From assembly GCF_015595035.1 (NCBI RefSeq), contig NZ_JADNRN010000001.1, forward strand, positions 1,550,001 through 1,614,000: a stretch of 64,000 nucleotides of DNA. The letters run 5' to 3'. Source of the stretch: Marinibium conchae. Lineage in GTDB: Bacteria; Pseudomonadota; Gammaproteobacteria; Enterobacterales; Alteromonadaceae. The position numbers and the translations under genes were made by a program. Shown here piece after piece: positions 26,241-35,959 of this stretch; within the stretch, counting starts at the first letter, position 1; the number at the start of each line of letters is the position of its first letter. The notes under the pieces are model-generated. The model searched no databases and was not told the DNA's origin. It saw only the letters and a program-made list of their open reading frames with translations.

Positions 26241-26681
26241 TCACCATCCATAATAGATTGGCGCGTTGTTTTTTTGTGATTCGGGTTGGGTACTGGTATT
26301 TTCCAGCGAACTCTTAGGCTCCAGCCCGCTTGTTGATGGATTATCAATAAGCATTGGCGAGCTTTCTTCAGAGCTCAGTGAATTTGATGCAAAGTGTCTG
26401 CGTATATTCTGCATTCTCAGCGTTTGCAAACGCTCAATGAGCAGCGCTTTGTTACTTTCAGATTTTGCTGTGATTATTGCTCCCATGGCACTGTAAGCGC
26501 GGTTGGATAATGCGATTTGCTTAGCCTTAATCATTGCGCTTTGTGCTTGTGCGCGTTGCTCATATAATTGCGGCTCTGGCATCGCCGAGTCGCTTGTGTG
26601 AAGTGTTAAGGAAGCGCTAAAAGTGACAATAACAAAACCCGCTACCAAGGCAAATACGCCTTTATTAACCAAATTTTGCAT
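26241..26681 (-). CDS. Small membrane-anchored helical protein (probably part of the kinase locus)
   Basis: A 146-residue protein with one N-terminal hydrophobic segment (about residues 8-27, VFALVAGFVIVTFSASLTL) serving as anchor or uncleaved signal. A helical Ala/Gln/Lys-rich region follows (about 38-95; YEQRAQAQSAMIKAKQIALSNRAYSAMGAI), then a Ser/Pro/Asn-rich low-complexity tail. GAGG six bases before the ATG supports the start. It overlaps the ExbD-like gene by 17 bases on the same strand. I recognise no family. Size, anchor and helical make-up are like the exported proteins at 8443 and 7314, which is part of the reason for linking this pair to the cluster beyond the cus genes. Confidence 0.72.
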   Translation of the reverse strand: MQNLVNKGVFALVAGFVIVTFSASLTLHTSDSAMPEPQLYEQRAQAQSAMIKAKQIALSNRAYSAMGAIITAKSESNKALLIERLQTLRMQNIRRHFASNSLSSEESSPMLIDNPSTSGLEPKSSLENTSTQPESQKNNAPIYYGW

Positions 26682-27231
26682 TCAATACCTCAAACCATTC
26701 GTCATTCATTAACGCTAATTCAAACTTATATTGTGAAAAGTGTTGTTGTATTTCAGTCAGTTCGGAAATAGATGTGTGTGGTGCAAGCACTAAAACAAGC
26801 TCGACACTTTCTGAATCGCTGCCTCGTTTTGTTTTCGCCATGTTAAGTTCTTCAAACTCAAAGGGTAATAGTGATTGGTTATAAAACTGCTTGTTAAAAA
26901 TAAAGACAAAATAGCGTTTGCTTGTTTCCTCGTTTGCCTTCAGTGCTTCGCTATCATTAGCAGGAGCATCCTCTGCATCTCTGACTTTTTGAATGTGGCT
27001 TTCTATATTTTGTTCATCCATCATCGTTTTCGGTAGTTCGCTTGATGACGATGAAGACGCCAGAGAAGGAGGGAGACCAATAGATATGAGAGCAAGCATC
27101 AGCAAGGAGAAAAACGCCATCGACAAGGCCAAAGCAACTTCGGTCATAGCTTGGGCACTCGTGTCATGCACATGTAAAGACGATGCACCACGCGGAAGAG
27201 TATTTCCGTCTTGTATTTTTATTGAATTCAT
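26665..27231 (-). CDS. ExbD/TolR/MotB-like single-pass protein
   Basis: A 188-residue protein with a cytoplasmic N-terminus, one transmembrane helix (about residues 30-53) that begins AMTEVALALSMAFF, a Ser-rich linker, and a small periplasmic alpha/beta domain (about 108-188; KRYFVFIFNKQFYNQ, then VELVLVLAPHTSISELTEI). This is the plan of ExbD/TolR/MotB stator partners, whose helix opens with a conserved proton-carrying acid in an (M/F)xDVxLxLLxxFF context. Here Glu31 sits at the matching place instead of Asp. It would partner the MotA/TolQ/ExbB-like protein encoded at 7919-8443, although a copper-efflux operon separates the genes. AGAGG seven bases upstream supports the start. Similarity is by pattern, so confidence is moderate. 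Confidence 0.6.
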   Translation of the reverse strand: MNSIKIQDGNTLPRGASSLHVHDTSAQAMTEVALALSMAFFSLLMLALISIGLPPSLASSSSSSELPKTMMDEQNIESHIQKVRDAEDAPANDSEALKANEETSKRYFVFIFNKQFYNQSLLPFEFEELNMAKTKRGSDSESVELVLVLAPHTSISELTEIQQHFSQYKFELALMNDEWFEVLNAKFG

Positions 27232-27485
27232 TTACCAACCTCTTTGCTTATCGCTTTACTTATCGCTTTTCCTAGGCATCAAGCCTTAATACTAAGTGCT
27301 AAATGGTGATTAGTGGCTACATCCCATTTCAATATGTAAGCTTTATTTCACTGTTTTACTGATTTAGTGATATGAAAAGTTTAGGGATATTTTTTCTTTA
27401 TAGTCGCAATTGTCGTAAGCTAGAGTAAGAAATATTGAAGTAAACCCACAACAAATTACTATGAGCCCATTGCAAAGGAATCTAC

Positions 27486-29573
27486 ATGAAAATAATAAGG
27501 CCCCTGTCAATATTCAATACGAGCTTAATAGCATGCTTGATGAGTTTTTCTCAGTTTAGCTTTGCTGATACACAACATGATACTGAGAAACTCGATTACC
27601 AAGATGTGTTTGAGCTTGAATATGCAGCGTCACCTGTATTTCATCCAAAAAGAGAAATGTTAGTGTACGAACGTCGTTCCATGGATATCATGCAAGACCG
27701 CATGAGAGTTCAGTTATGGGCCGTAGACTTAAGTTCAAAACAGCACACACCTTTGCTTGCCGACGAACACAGTTACACTTCACCAAAGTTCTCTCCGACG
27801 GGCGACCGCTTAGCTTATTTATCAGCCAAGAGTGGCAGTCAACAAATTTATGTACATTGGTTAGCACAAAACCGCAGCGCGAAGCTGTCTAACTTGCAAC
27901 ACAGTCCATCAAACATTACGTGGTCTCCCGACGGTAAAACAATAGCATTTACCATGTTCACCCCCTCTAAAGCAGAATCACTCTTCACAGAAATGCCTCA
28001 GCAGCCCAAGGGAGCAAGCTGGGCGGGGAGCGCCAAATATATTGATAGCACGCAATACAGAAGTGACGGCGCAGGCTTCAACCAAGCCGGGAATTCACAG
28101 GTTTATATACTGTCATCCGAGGGTGGCACACCACGCCAATTAACTTTTGGTGCTTACAATCATAATGGCCCCTTAAGTTTTTCAAAGAATGGAAAGTCGA
28201 TATTCTTCAGTGCAAATCGCAACAAAGATTGGGAGTTGTTACCTCTTGAAAGCGATATTTACAAGGTCGATATTGCCTCTAGTCAGTTAACAAAGACAAC
28301 TCATAGCTCGGGGCCTGAATCATCCCCTATGCTTAGCCCGGATGGTAAGTATCTGGCTTACCAATGGGTGAATGATAGAAAGCTAAGCTACCAAGTAAAT
28401 CAGATCATGTTACAGGCTTCGAATTCAAACGATGGAAGTTCCGAAAGCAAAGCCAATGCACGCTCGCTAACTCCGCAACTCGACCGTCAAATCGGGGCTA
28501 TGAAGTGGGCAAAAAATAGTAAAGGCCTATATTTTAGCTACATCGATAAGGGCAAAACCAAGTTAGCCTATGTATCAACAGCAGGGAAACTAAAAACCTT
28601 AGCTGCGGAACTTGGAAGCCAAGCCTTAGGTCGCCCATATACTTCTGGCGAATTTGCAGTGTCAAACGACGGTGAAGTTGTGTATACCATCAACAACCCG
28701 CAACGTCCTGCCGACTTGGCTTTAATGAAAAAGCGCGGAAAACCAGAACTTCTCACCCAGCTTAACGAAGATGTTTTTACTGGTACAGCGTTGGCGAGCG
28801 TTGAGAAACTTCCCGTTTTATCATCAATTGATCAACTTGAAATTGATGCATGGATTGCTTACCCACCTCACTTTGATAAGAGCAAAAACTATCCTATTAT
28901 TTTAGAGATCCACGGCGGCCCTCACGCGGCTTACGCTTCAACTTTTAGTATGGAATTACAACTGATGGCAGCGAAAGGCTATATTACGGTATGGTCTAAC
29001 CCGAGAGGGAGTTCGTCGTATGGTGAAGATTTTGGTAATTTAATACACCACAATTATCCATCTCAAGACTATAACGATCTAATGGATGTCGTTGATGCAG
29101 CCATTGCCAAAGGCAATGTCGATACTCGAAACCTGTTTATAACAGGCGGTTCAGGTGGCGGTGTGCTGACCGCATGGAGCATAGGTAAAACTGACCGCTT
29201 TGCCGCGGCAGTGGTTGCTAAACCAGTGATTAATTGGCTGAGCTTTGCCTTAACCGCTGACGCTTACCCATTTTTCACACAATATTGGATGGAAGATATG
29301 CCGTGGAATATCAGTGAAAAGTTATGGGCTCGCTCACCTTTATCACTAGTTGGCAATGTAAAAACGCCAACCATGCTATTAACGGGCGAAGCTGATTATA
29401 GAACCCCAATGAGTGAGACTGAGCAGTACTACCAAGCATTGCGTTTGCAGAAGATCCCCTCAGCCATGGTAAGAATCCCAGGCGCCTCACACGGAATAGC
29501 CTCTCGACCAAGTCACTTAATTCAAAAAGTAGGAAATATCGTGGCTTGGTTTGATAAGTACAAAAGCGAATAA
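27486..29573 (+). CDS. S9 family serine peptidase (prolyl oligopeptidase/acylaminoacyl peptidase type)
   Basis: A 695-residue exported peptidase with a signal peptide (core about residues 10-24, cut near SFA). Residues about 35-420 form a WD/TolB-like beta-propeller with repeats such as FSPTGDRLAYLSAKSGSQQIY and WSPDGKTIAF. The C-terminal alpha/beta-hydrolase domain carries the catalytic triad: Ser556 in GGSGGG, Asp637 in GEADYR and His669 in GASHG. Such enzymes trim short peptides, often dipeptides from N-termini, here in the periplasm. AAGGA six bases before the ATG supports the start. It is probably monocistronic: the gene upstream is divergent and a leftward terminator lies downstream at 29647. 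Confidence 0.93.
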   Translation: MKIIRPLSIFNTSLIACLMSFSQFSFADTQHDTEKLDYQDVFELEYAASPVFHPKREMLVYERRSMDIMQDRMRVQLWAVDLSSKQHTPLLADEHSYTSPKFSPTGDRLAYLSAKSGSQQIYVHWLAQNRSAKLSNLQHSPSNITWSPDGKTIAFTMFTPSKAESLFTEMPQQPKGASWAGSAKYIDSTQYRSDGAGFNQAGNSQVYILSSEGGTPRQLTFGAYNHNGPLSFSKNGKSIFFSANRNKDWELLPLESDIYKVDIASSQLTKTTHSSGPESSPMLSPDGKYLAYQWVNDRKLSYQVNQIMLQASNSNDGSSESKANARSLTPQLDRQIGAMKWAKNSKGLYFSYIDKGKTKLAYVSTAGKLKTLAAELGSQALGRPYTSGEFAVSNDGEVVYTINNPQRPADLALMKKRGKPELLTQLNEDVFTGTALASVEKLPVLSSIDQLEIDAWIAYPPHFDKSKNYPIILEIHGGPHAAYASTFSMELQLMAAKGYITVWSNPRGSSSYGEDFGNLIHHNYPSQDYNDLMDVVDAAIAKGNVDTRNLFITGGSGGGVLTAWSIGKTDRFAAAVVAKPVINWLSFALTADAYPFFTQYWMEDMPWNISEKLWARSPLSLVGNVKTPTMLLTGEADYRTPMSETEQYYQALRLQKIPSAMVRIPGASHGIASRPSHLIQKVGNIVAWFDKYKSE

Positions 29574-29646
29574 GGGCAGTTCAATCATTAAGCCACTGCG
29601 AGTGAGCTTAAAACACTATTGTGCTTGAGTAACAATGATACACTGA

Positions 29647-29673
29647 GAAAAAGTGGGGAAACAAACCCCACTT
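29647..29673 (-). terminator. Rho-independent terminator for the leftward ABC-M1 gene
   Basis: An 8-bp perfect stem (AAGTGGGG / CCCCACTT, 29651-29673) with a 7-base loop. On the minus strand the stem is followed by a run of five T and then CTC, as expected at the 3' end of the transcript that leaves the gene ending at 29683. On the plus strand no T run follows, so it probably acts in one direction only. Confidence 0.7.
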
Positions 29674-29682
29674 ACTCCACTA

Positions 29683-32600
29683 TCACTTCAACGCAAGCAC
29701 ATTATCTCTGCTGTCTCGGTCAATGAAGCGAACAAATGGATCAACCCCTGCATAAGCGGGCTTGGTCTCCACGTCGATCACTAGCTTATTTTCACCGCTT
29801 ACTAAACGATGTTTCTTCCGGTACAGAATTTGGTTTTCCACATCAAAATCATTGGGGTTGTGCGAAAACAGCATAATGTCGACCACATCATCAAAGTCTT
29901 GTTCTAACTCTTCGCCCTTGCCGCTTGCTTGAAGCTGCTTGGCCGAAATGGTCAGCTCGATCTGAAAGCCACCATCGCTCATTTTCGTCACCGTATTATC
30001 TTCAAGTGCAAGATCGTACAAACTAATTTGATTGAACTGTGCATCGATGAACTCATGATTTTCGTCGCTCGTATTTTGCTTAAGTGCAGCGATAAGGTCG
30101 AGAGTTGTTGGCTGGCGTCCTTCGCTAAACTTATACTTTTCAATCAAACCCGCTAGTGCCTCATTTAAGGCATCTTCACCCATACGATCACGTATTGCCA
30201 TCATCACTACTGAGCCTTTGCGATAATGAATATACTGCTGATTTTCAGAGCGTAGCATTGGCATTTCTTCTAAGTACTCATTCGCTCTGCCGCGCAGATA
30301 ACTGTCGAGTTCGTAGGTAAGAAATTTACGAATTTTATCTTCGCCGTATTTCCGCTCCATCACCATTAAGGCCGCATACTGGGAGAGTGACTCAGACAAT
30401 ACCTGACTTCCCTGCACATTTGCTGCGCTGAGTTGATGACCGAACCATTGGTGGGCAACCTCGTGAGCCGTAATATAGTACACGGGGTCAATTTCCTTCT
30501 TGTCTCGTAAATCGGTAATAAAGCCGATATTTTCTGAGTACGGTACCGTATTAGCAAAGCTTTGAGCGAAGGACTGGTAACCTGGAAATTCAATTATACG
30601 TAATTGACGATGTTGATATGGCCCAAAGGCCTGTGAAAAATAGTCAAGGGAATCTTTCATTGACTCTATCATTCTGTCAACGTTCCAATAATGGTCCTTG
30701 TGGTAATACACCGCTAATTCTACGCCTTTGTGCATGTCTTTTTTCAGCTCAAGACGCCCCGACATTATATTGAAAAAGTTAATGATGGGCTTGTCCATTT
30801 CATACTGAAAGTAACGCCTACCATCTTGTTCCCATTGCTTGCTTAAGTAACCTGGGGCAATAGCAATCTGATCAAGTGACGTTGACAAAGTTGCTTTGAA
30901 GTCGATGAGTGCTGCATTAGGCCCGAAGAAAGTTTCGTTATAACGGCTTTCATCTTCTAAAGCATAAGCTCTTTGCGGGGGTGGAAGGTCACGCTTCCTG
31001 CGCTCGTGTTGATCAGCCAAATAATAAGCTTTGTTGACACCAAAAGACGGATACAAGGCAAAATTATTGATAAAAGTACCATTTTGAATCAGAGTGCTGT
31101 CTTCTCCTCGATCTTTGAAACCTTTGTTCGCACGCACCACTTTGAAACTTCCGGTTCGCTTGTCACCGGGAAGCATTGGCTCATCGAAGGTAAACCAAGC
31201 ACTATTAAAATCAGGATCGCGCTCCCCTATCGAGCCACCTTGAATGTTTACCTCCGAAATATCGTGGTCGCGAGGGTGGTTCACTAAAAAACGCTCAATG
31301 ATAGTGCCGCTTCGATTTTCAACAACAATATTGCTTATCGTTTCTATTCGGCGCGCACTTGGGAAAATAGCAATATCAGCATCTACAGATATGATAGTAG
31401 GCACAGGATCATCTTCATATTCGACAAACTCTTTTTCATAAAACTCGCTCAGCGCTTTACTGTCGTCGTTTGTTATGAAGTCATTAACCACCTTTGTGTT
31501 GTAGTGAATAACCGAGCCTGAACTCACAAATACTATCGCACAAATGCCAACAATCACCGCCCCCCTGCGACCTATCTGATAGCGTAATAACGCAAATCGT
31601 GAGCGCAGTCCTGAGTGAGGCCCACGATGCCATAAACCAAAAGACACAATACTGAATATTACGGCTAAGGAGCCCCAATATAAGGAATACCAGTTTTGAG
31701 TGACTAGAAACCAGCCATAAGCATTCATATCGGAGTATTGCAGCAAGGGCATTGAGCTATATTGAAACATATTGTGCTCTAGGCCTATTGCAGAAAAAAT
31801 TAAGGATACGAAAAAATAGCCAACAAAAATCAACATACCGATATATTTATTTGGGCTCATGGTCTGAATAAAAAATGACAATACAACTAGTAGCACCAGA
31901 CTCACGCCACCAAAGTAAAACAGTGATATCAAATATTGACCAATTTCAAGATTGGTATAGCCAGCACTTACCTGATTGATGATGGTCGACAACATTCCCA
32001 CTAGAAAAATGCTAAAAATAACCAGACATACCGCCAAGAACTTCGATAACCAATAACTAATATTTGCGACAGGCATACTATCGGTAATGTCGCCCATACC
32101 AACGCTTCGCTCACGCCAAATCACCTCAGCGCTGTAGTAGGTGATAACAACGATGTTGACTAAACCAAAAGCCCCCTCAATTAATTGCACCATAGTTTGG
32201 GTTAAGGGGTAATTGGCAGCGCCGTATAAGCCTTGAGGTTCGAAAAACTGCGCAATGAGGTTGAAGGCACAAAATATCATCAATATGGGGAATGCAGGAC
32301 TGAAAACAATCTGCTTAATTTCAAAGCGAGTTCTTGTAAAAAATTGCTGTAAGCCAGAACCCTCTTGGTACTTTACCGAACTCATTTGCAAAGCGGGCAC
32401 TTCAGTAGTACTACTATTCTCTGTCTTTTTATGCCTGTTCGATTTTATTTTAAGGGGCGAAAACAAGCGGCCGAAAAGCAACAAACATAGTGCGCCAACA
32501 CTCAGCCATATCGCTCTATTGGCTATTACATCTGCATTTAAGGGAATGCTCTGGCTGTTACGCTCAAAAGGGCTCCAGTATGCTGATACTTCCGCGTAGG

Positions 32601-33240
32601 TCCGTAAGCCAAAAGGGTCAATCAAGGCCAAGGTTTGTTGTTGGCTGGGTTCATCAAAAACGGCTGGCGCTACCAAGTAGATGATAAACAAGGCTAGCGC
32701 GGCCAAGTAAACCGCCATGATGCTTCTAAACCGCAAGGCAACGGCATAAAATATCGTCGACAACACGAAGATCGTTGAGATCGAAAATATCAAAAAGGGT
32801 GATAGGTAGTAAATGAGCTTAAAGTCGCCAAGACGCTCTTGATCTAACCATGGCATTAACGCACCAATAATTAGTGCAAGAGGAACCATACTAAAAACCG
32901 TCACGCAGACCAAAAAAGCCCCGAAAAATCGTCCTAACTGATAGGAAGTTGGCGGTATAGGCTTGGTACAGACTATCTCAGACATAAATGAACTGTCGTT
33001 ACGAGTCGCCGTATTTGCCACAAAATTCACCACAACGAAAATAGCAAACACCCCAAACAAAAGCAGTATATTTGCAATCGCATGAGGGCTATTTAGATTA
33101 GTGTTGCCGCCGCTTCCAATCGACACCTGTTCAATTGTCATCGCAAGGAAAGGCAGTAGGAAGAACACCATACAAGTAACAATAAATGAGGGCTGCTTAG
33201 TGTAATAGCGCCATTCGAAAGCGAGCATTTTTAAAAACAT
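29683..33240 (-). CDS. ABC transporter permease fused to M1 family aminopeptidase
   Basis: An 1185-residue protein. The N-terminal half (to about residue 580) has about twelve membrane helices in two ABC-2-type permease blocks (starting FEWRYYTKQPSFIVTCMVFF and again near RTRFEIKQIVFSPAF). The C-terminal half is a periplasmic M1 metallopeptidase: zinc motif HEVAHQW (His926, Glu927, His930), with the third ligand probably Glu950 in SESLSQY. The spacing is one residue longer than in classical M1 enzymes. The ATPase encoded 9 bp downstream completes the transporter. Fused ABC/M1 proteins are a known but poorly understood family in Gammaproteobacteria; transport of peptides or their cleavage at the membrane is plausible. 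Substrate unknown. Confidence 0.9.
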   Translation of the reverse strand: MFLKMLAFEWRYYTKQPSFIVTCMVFFLLPFLAMTIEQVSIGSGGNTNLNSPHAIANILLLFGVFAIFVVVNFVANTATRNDSSFMSEIVCTKPIPPTSYQLGRFFGAFLVCVTVFSMVPLALIIGALMPWLDQERLGDFKLIYYLSPFLIFSISTIFVLSTIFYAVALRFRSIMAVYLAALALFIIYLVAPAVFDEPSQQQTLALIDPFGLRTYAEVSAYWSPFERNSQSIPLNADVIANRAIWLSVGALCLLLFGRLFSPLKIKSNRHKKTENSSTTEVPALQMSSVKYQEGSGLQQFFTRTRFEIKQIVFSPAFPILMIFCAFNLIAQFFEPQGLYGAANYPLTQTMVQLIEGAFGLVNIVVITYYSAEVIWRERSVGMGDITDSMPVANISYWLSKFLAVCLVIFSIFLVGMLSTIINQVSAGYTNLEIGQYLISLFYFGGVSLVLLVVLSFFIQTMSPNKYIGMLIFVGYFFVSLIFSAIGLEHNMFQYSSMPLLQYSDMNAYGWFLVTQNWYSLYWGSLAVIFSIVSFGLWHRGPHSGLRSRFALLRYQIGRRGAVIVGICAIVFVSSGSVIHYNTKVVNDFITNDDSKALSEFYEKEFVEYEDDPVPTIISVDADIAIFPSARRIETISNIVVENRSGTIIERFLVNHPRDHDISEVNIQGGSIGERDPDFNSAWFTFDEPMLPGDKRTGSFKVVRANKGFKDRGEDSTLIQNGTFINNFALYPSFGVNKAYYLADQHERRKRDLPPPQRAYALEDESRYNETFFGPNAALIDFKATLSTSLDQIAIAPGYLSKQWEQDGRRYFQYEMDKPIINFFNIMSGRLELKKDMHKGVELAVYYHKDHYWNVDRMIESMKDSLDYFSQAFGPYQHRQLRIIEFPGYQSFAQSFANTVPYSENIGFITDLRDKKEIDPVYYITAHEVAHQWFGHQLSAANVQGSQVLSESLSQYAALMVMERKYGEDKIRKFLTYELDSYLRGRANEYLEEMPMLRSENQQYIHYRKGSVVMMAIRDRMGEDALNEALAGLIEKYKFSEGRQPTTLDLIAALKQNTSDENHEFIDAQFNQISLYDLALEDNTVTKMSDGGFQIELTISAKQLQASGKGEELEQDFDDVVDIMLFSHNPNDFDVENQILYRKKHRLVSGENKLVIDVETKPAYAGVDPFVRFIDRDSRDNVLALK

Positions 33241-33249
33241 TATTTGCTC

Positions 33250-34140
33250 CTAAGCCACTGCATTCGGTTGTGTTAGTCTTTGTTTGTGCAAGGTCGAAAA
33301 ATATACATCTTCAAGATTCGTCGGAGCAGATTCGAAGCCTTCGGGTGCCTCTTCAGCAAGCACATGCACAACCGTTCGCCCAGCAAATAGACGCTTGGAT
33401 ATTAATGCCATGTTACTTTCGATTTCTTTTGCTTCATCCATGCTAACGGTTTTACGCCAGATTTTTCCTGCGAGGTTTGACGTGACTTCGATCGGGTTTC
33501 CTTGCAACAAAATTTCACCCGCCCCCAGCACCGCCATGTCAGCACAAAGCTCGGATACATCATCAACAATATGCGTAGATAAAATAATGACTTTTTCTTC
33601 ACCCAGGGTGACTAATAAGTTATGAAAGCGATTTCGTTCTTCAGGATCCAGACCTGCGGTAGGTTCGTCCACAATTAACAAGTCAGGATTACCCAATAGC
33701 GCTTGTGCAATACCAAAGCGTTGTCGCATACCGCCAGAAAAACCGCTCACTGCATTCTTTCGGTGTTGATATAGATTAACGTGTGCTAACAAAGCGTTTA
33801 CTGCCTCAATACGTTCGCCTTTATTGGCAATGCCCTTAAGAATTGCCAAGTGATCAAGAAGATCATAAGCGCTCACGCGTGGGTACACGCCGAAATCTTG
33901 AGGAAGATAACCAAGTCGGCGTCTGAGTTCATTTGGTTGTGAGAGTACGTCAATTCCGTCGAATGTAATCGTGCCAGCATCTGCTGCCTGTAACGTGGCA
34001 ATCGTGCGCATTAGAGATGACTTTCCTGCACCATTAGGCCCCAGTAAACCGAATAGACCTTTCGGAATCGTCAGATTGACATTGTTCAAGGCCTTTACGC
34101 CATTATCATAGGTTTTTGTGACGCCAGAAATACTTAACAT
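33250..34140 (-). CDS. ABC transporter ATP-binding protein (partner of the permease-M1 protein)
   Basis: A 296-residue ABC-2-type ATPase. ATG at 34140 is chosen because GAGG lies five bases upstream and the protein then starts at the normal place (MLSISGVTKTYDNG). The frame stays open to 34287, but those extra codons run into the terminator of ybiT. Motifs: Walker A GPNGAGKSS, Q-loop YLPQDFGVYP, signature SGGMRQRFG, Walker B LLIVDEPTAGLD and H-loop STH. The C-terminal extension (about residues 215-290) is typical of CcmA/DrrA/NatA-like ATPases. It should energise the membrane part of the gene product at 29683-33240. The gene order (ATPase first, then permease) on the minus strand indicates one operon. 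Confidence 0.93.
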   Translation of the reverse strand: MLSISGVTKTYDNGVKALNNVNLTIPKGLFGLLGPNGAGKSSLMRTIATLQAADAGTITFDGIDVLSQPNELRRRLGYLPQDFGVYPRVSAYDLLDHLAILKGIANKGERIEAVNALLAHVNLYQHRKNAVSGFSGGMRQRFGIAQALLGNPDLLIVDEPTAGLDPEERNRFHNLLVTLGEEKVIILSTHIVDDVSELCADMAVLGAGEILLQGNPIEVTSNLAGKIWRKTVSMDEAKEIESNMALISKRLFAGRTVVHVLAEEAPEGFESAPTNLEDVYFSTLHKQRLTQPNAVA

Positions 34141-34274
34141 AACTTCCTCATTATTATCATGTTTCAGGCCTATATGAAGGGCTTTACGATATCGTTTAAT
34201 AACACTATCAGTAGCGTCGCTCGAAGTGTATGTTTGTTCTTCTAAAATCCTATAAATTCTGTATCTAAATGTTA

Positions 34275-34311
34275 CAAAAAAGCGCACTAACTCGGTCGAG
34301 TAAGTGCGCTT
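34275..34311 (-). terminator. Rho-independent terminator after ybiT
   Basis: A 14-bp stem with one mismatch (34280-34293 paired with 34298-34311) and a 4-base loop. On the minus strand the stem is followed by a T run, so it ends the leftward ybiT transcript, 62 bp after that gene's stop. It also separates ybiT from the ABC ATPase gene that starts at 34140. Confidence 0.82.
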
Positions 34312-34372
34312 CTACTATTTTTGACTATCCCTAAACATGTCCAACTTATATGGTTGAGCTCAGTGACTCGTC

Positions 34373-35959
34373 TTAGTGTTTGGGGCTTGCGTATTCGTCG
34401 TAAGTACCTTGGAAATAGTGTAATTTCTGGTCTTTGATTTCAATAATGCTTGTGGCTAGCGTCGATACAAACTCACGGTCGTGACTCACAAAAATTAAGG
34501 TTCCATCAAAAGCTTTCAATGCCTTGTTTAGCGCCTCAATTGCCTCCATGTCCATGTGGTTGGTCGGTTCATCCATTATCAAAACATTGATGTCTTGCAT
34601 CATCAATTTACCAAACAACAAACGGTTTTTTTCACCACCAGAGCAAACATTGACTTTTTTATTCACGTCGTCTGAGCTAAATAACAAACGACCTAAAATG
34701 GCTCTCACAGCCAAATCGTCATGTTTAGGTGTACGCCATTGTGACATCCAATCGAACAAAGTAAGGTCGCAGTCAAAGTCTTTTGTACTGTCTTGAGGGC
34801 AGTATCCAATGCTGGCATTCTCAGACCACTTAACAATACCCTCGTTAGCTTTTAGTTCTTCTACCAAACAACGAATGAAAGTGGTTTTACCCGCACCATT
34901 TTCGCCAATGACTGCGAGTTTAGAACCTGCCTCAAGCAATATCTCATTGCCAGAAAATAAAGTTTCACCCTCAAAGCCATGGCTCAAATTAGTCAATTCA
35001 AGCGCTAAACGATGTAACTTCTTATGCTGTTTGTAGGTGATATACGGTGACTGTCGACTAGACGCTACCACCTCAGTCAACTCAATTTTTTCTAAGCGTT
35101 TGGCACGAGAGGTCGCCTGCTTAGCCTTCGACGCATTTGCCGAGAAACGCGCAACAAAACCTTGAAGCTCTTCTATCTCTGCAGATTTTTTTGCATTCTC
35201 AGTCTGAATTTGATCTTGCGCCAACGCAGCAGCTGCTTGGTATGCTTCGTAATTTCCTGGATAGATACGCAACTCACCGTAGTCTATGTCGGCCATGTGC
35301 GTGCAAACAGAATTAAGGAAGTGTCGGTCATGTGAAATAATGATCATGGTGCACTTTCGTTGATTAAGCACATCTTCTAGCCACTTGATTGTATAGATGT
35401 CCAAGTTATTTGTTGGCTCGTCAAGCAATAAGATATCAGGGTTGGCAAATAGCGCTTGCGCTATCAAAATCCTTAGCTTCATGCCCGGAGCAACTTCCGA
35501 CATTAAGCCGAAGTGATAAGCCTCTTCTATTCCAGCTTCAACTAAAAGCTCGATAGCGCGTGTTTCTGCAGTGTAACCGTCCATCTCGGCGAATTCCGAT
35601 TCTAAATCGGCCACTTTCATGCCATCTTCTTCAGACATTTCAGGTAAAGAATAAATACGGTCGCGCTCTTGCTTCACTTCCCACAGGTGAGCGTCCCCCA
35701 TTATCACTGCATCAATAACGGAGTACTTTTCAAAAGCGAATTGGTCTTGGCTTAAGGTGCCTATTTTCTCACCCGGAGAAATCGAAACATTACCCGACGT
35801 TGGTTGTAACTCACCACTCATTATTTTCATGAATGTGGATTTTCCGCAGCCATTAGCGCCGATTAAACCGTAGCGGTTACCGTTACCGAATTTTGCCGAA
35901 ATATTTTCAAACAGTGGCTTAGCGCCAAATTGCATGGTGATGTTTGCTGTTGTAATCAA
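34373..35959 (-). CDS. ybiT: ABC-F translation factor YbiT
   Basis: A 528-residue soluble protein with two ABC ATPase domains and no membrane part, closely matching E. coli YbiT (about 530 residues) by eye. Domain 1 has [19 protein letters not shown] in place of a standard signature, and [10 protein letters not shown]. The linker (about residues 245-310) has the Lys/Arg-rich helices that reach the ribosome E site. Domain 2 has [21 protein letters not shown] and [10 protein letters not shown]. The start is a TTG at 35959 with AGG seven bases upstream: it gives [12 protein letters not shown], in register with E. coli MLVSSNVTMQFG. The open frame further upstream is not conserved. ABC-F proteins act on stalled or initiating ribosomes. 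Monocistronic, with its own terminator. Confidence 0.95.
   Translation of the reverse strand: MITTANITMQFGAKPLFENISAKFGNGNRYGLIGANGCGKSTFMKIMSGELQPTSGNVSISPGEKIGTLSQDQFAFEKYSVIDAVIMGDAHLWEVKQERDRIYSLPEMSEEDGMKVADLESEFAEMDGYTAETRAIELLVEAGIEEAYHFGLMSEVAPGMKLRILIAQALFANPDILLLDEPTNNLDIYTIKWLEDVLNQRKCTMIIISHDRHFLNSVCTHMADIDYGELRIYPGNYEAYQAAAALAQDQIQTENAKKSAEIEELQGFVARFSANASKAKQATSRAKRLEKIELTEVVASSRQSPYITYKQHKKLHRLALELTNLSHGFEGETLFSGNEILLEAGSKLAVIGENGAGKTTFIRCLVEELKANEGIVKWSENASIGYCPQDSTKDFDCDLTLFDWMSQWRTPKHDDLAVRAILGRLLFSSDDVNKKVNVCSGGEKNRLLFGKLMMQDINVLIMDEPTNHMDMEAIEALNKALKAFDGTLIFVSHDREFVSTLATSIIEIKDQKLHYFQGTYDEYASPKH

Noticed and set aside
6517-27231. Zorya-type phage defence
   Set aside because: ExbB- and ExbD-like proteins are present, but the helicase/nuclease genes of Zorya and the large ZorB peptidoglycan-binding domain are not.
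34141-34287. N-terminal extension of the ABC ATPase
   Set aside because: It runs into the ybiT terminator, is not like family members, and the ATG at 34140 has a good ribosome site.
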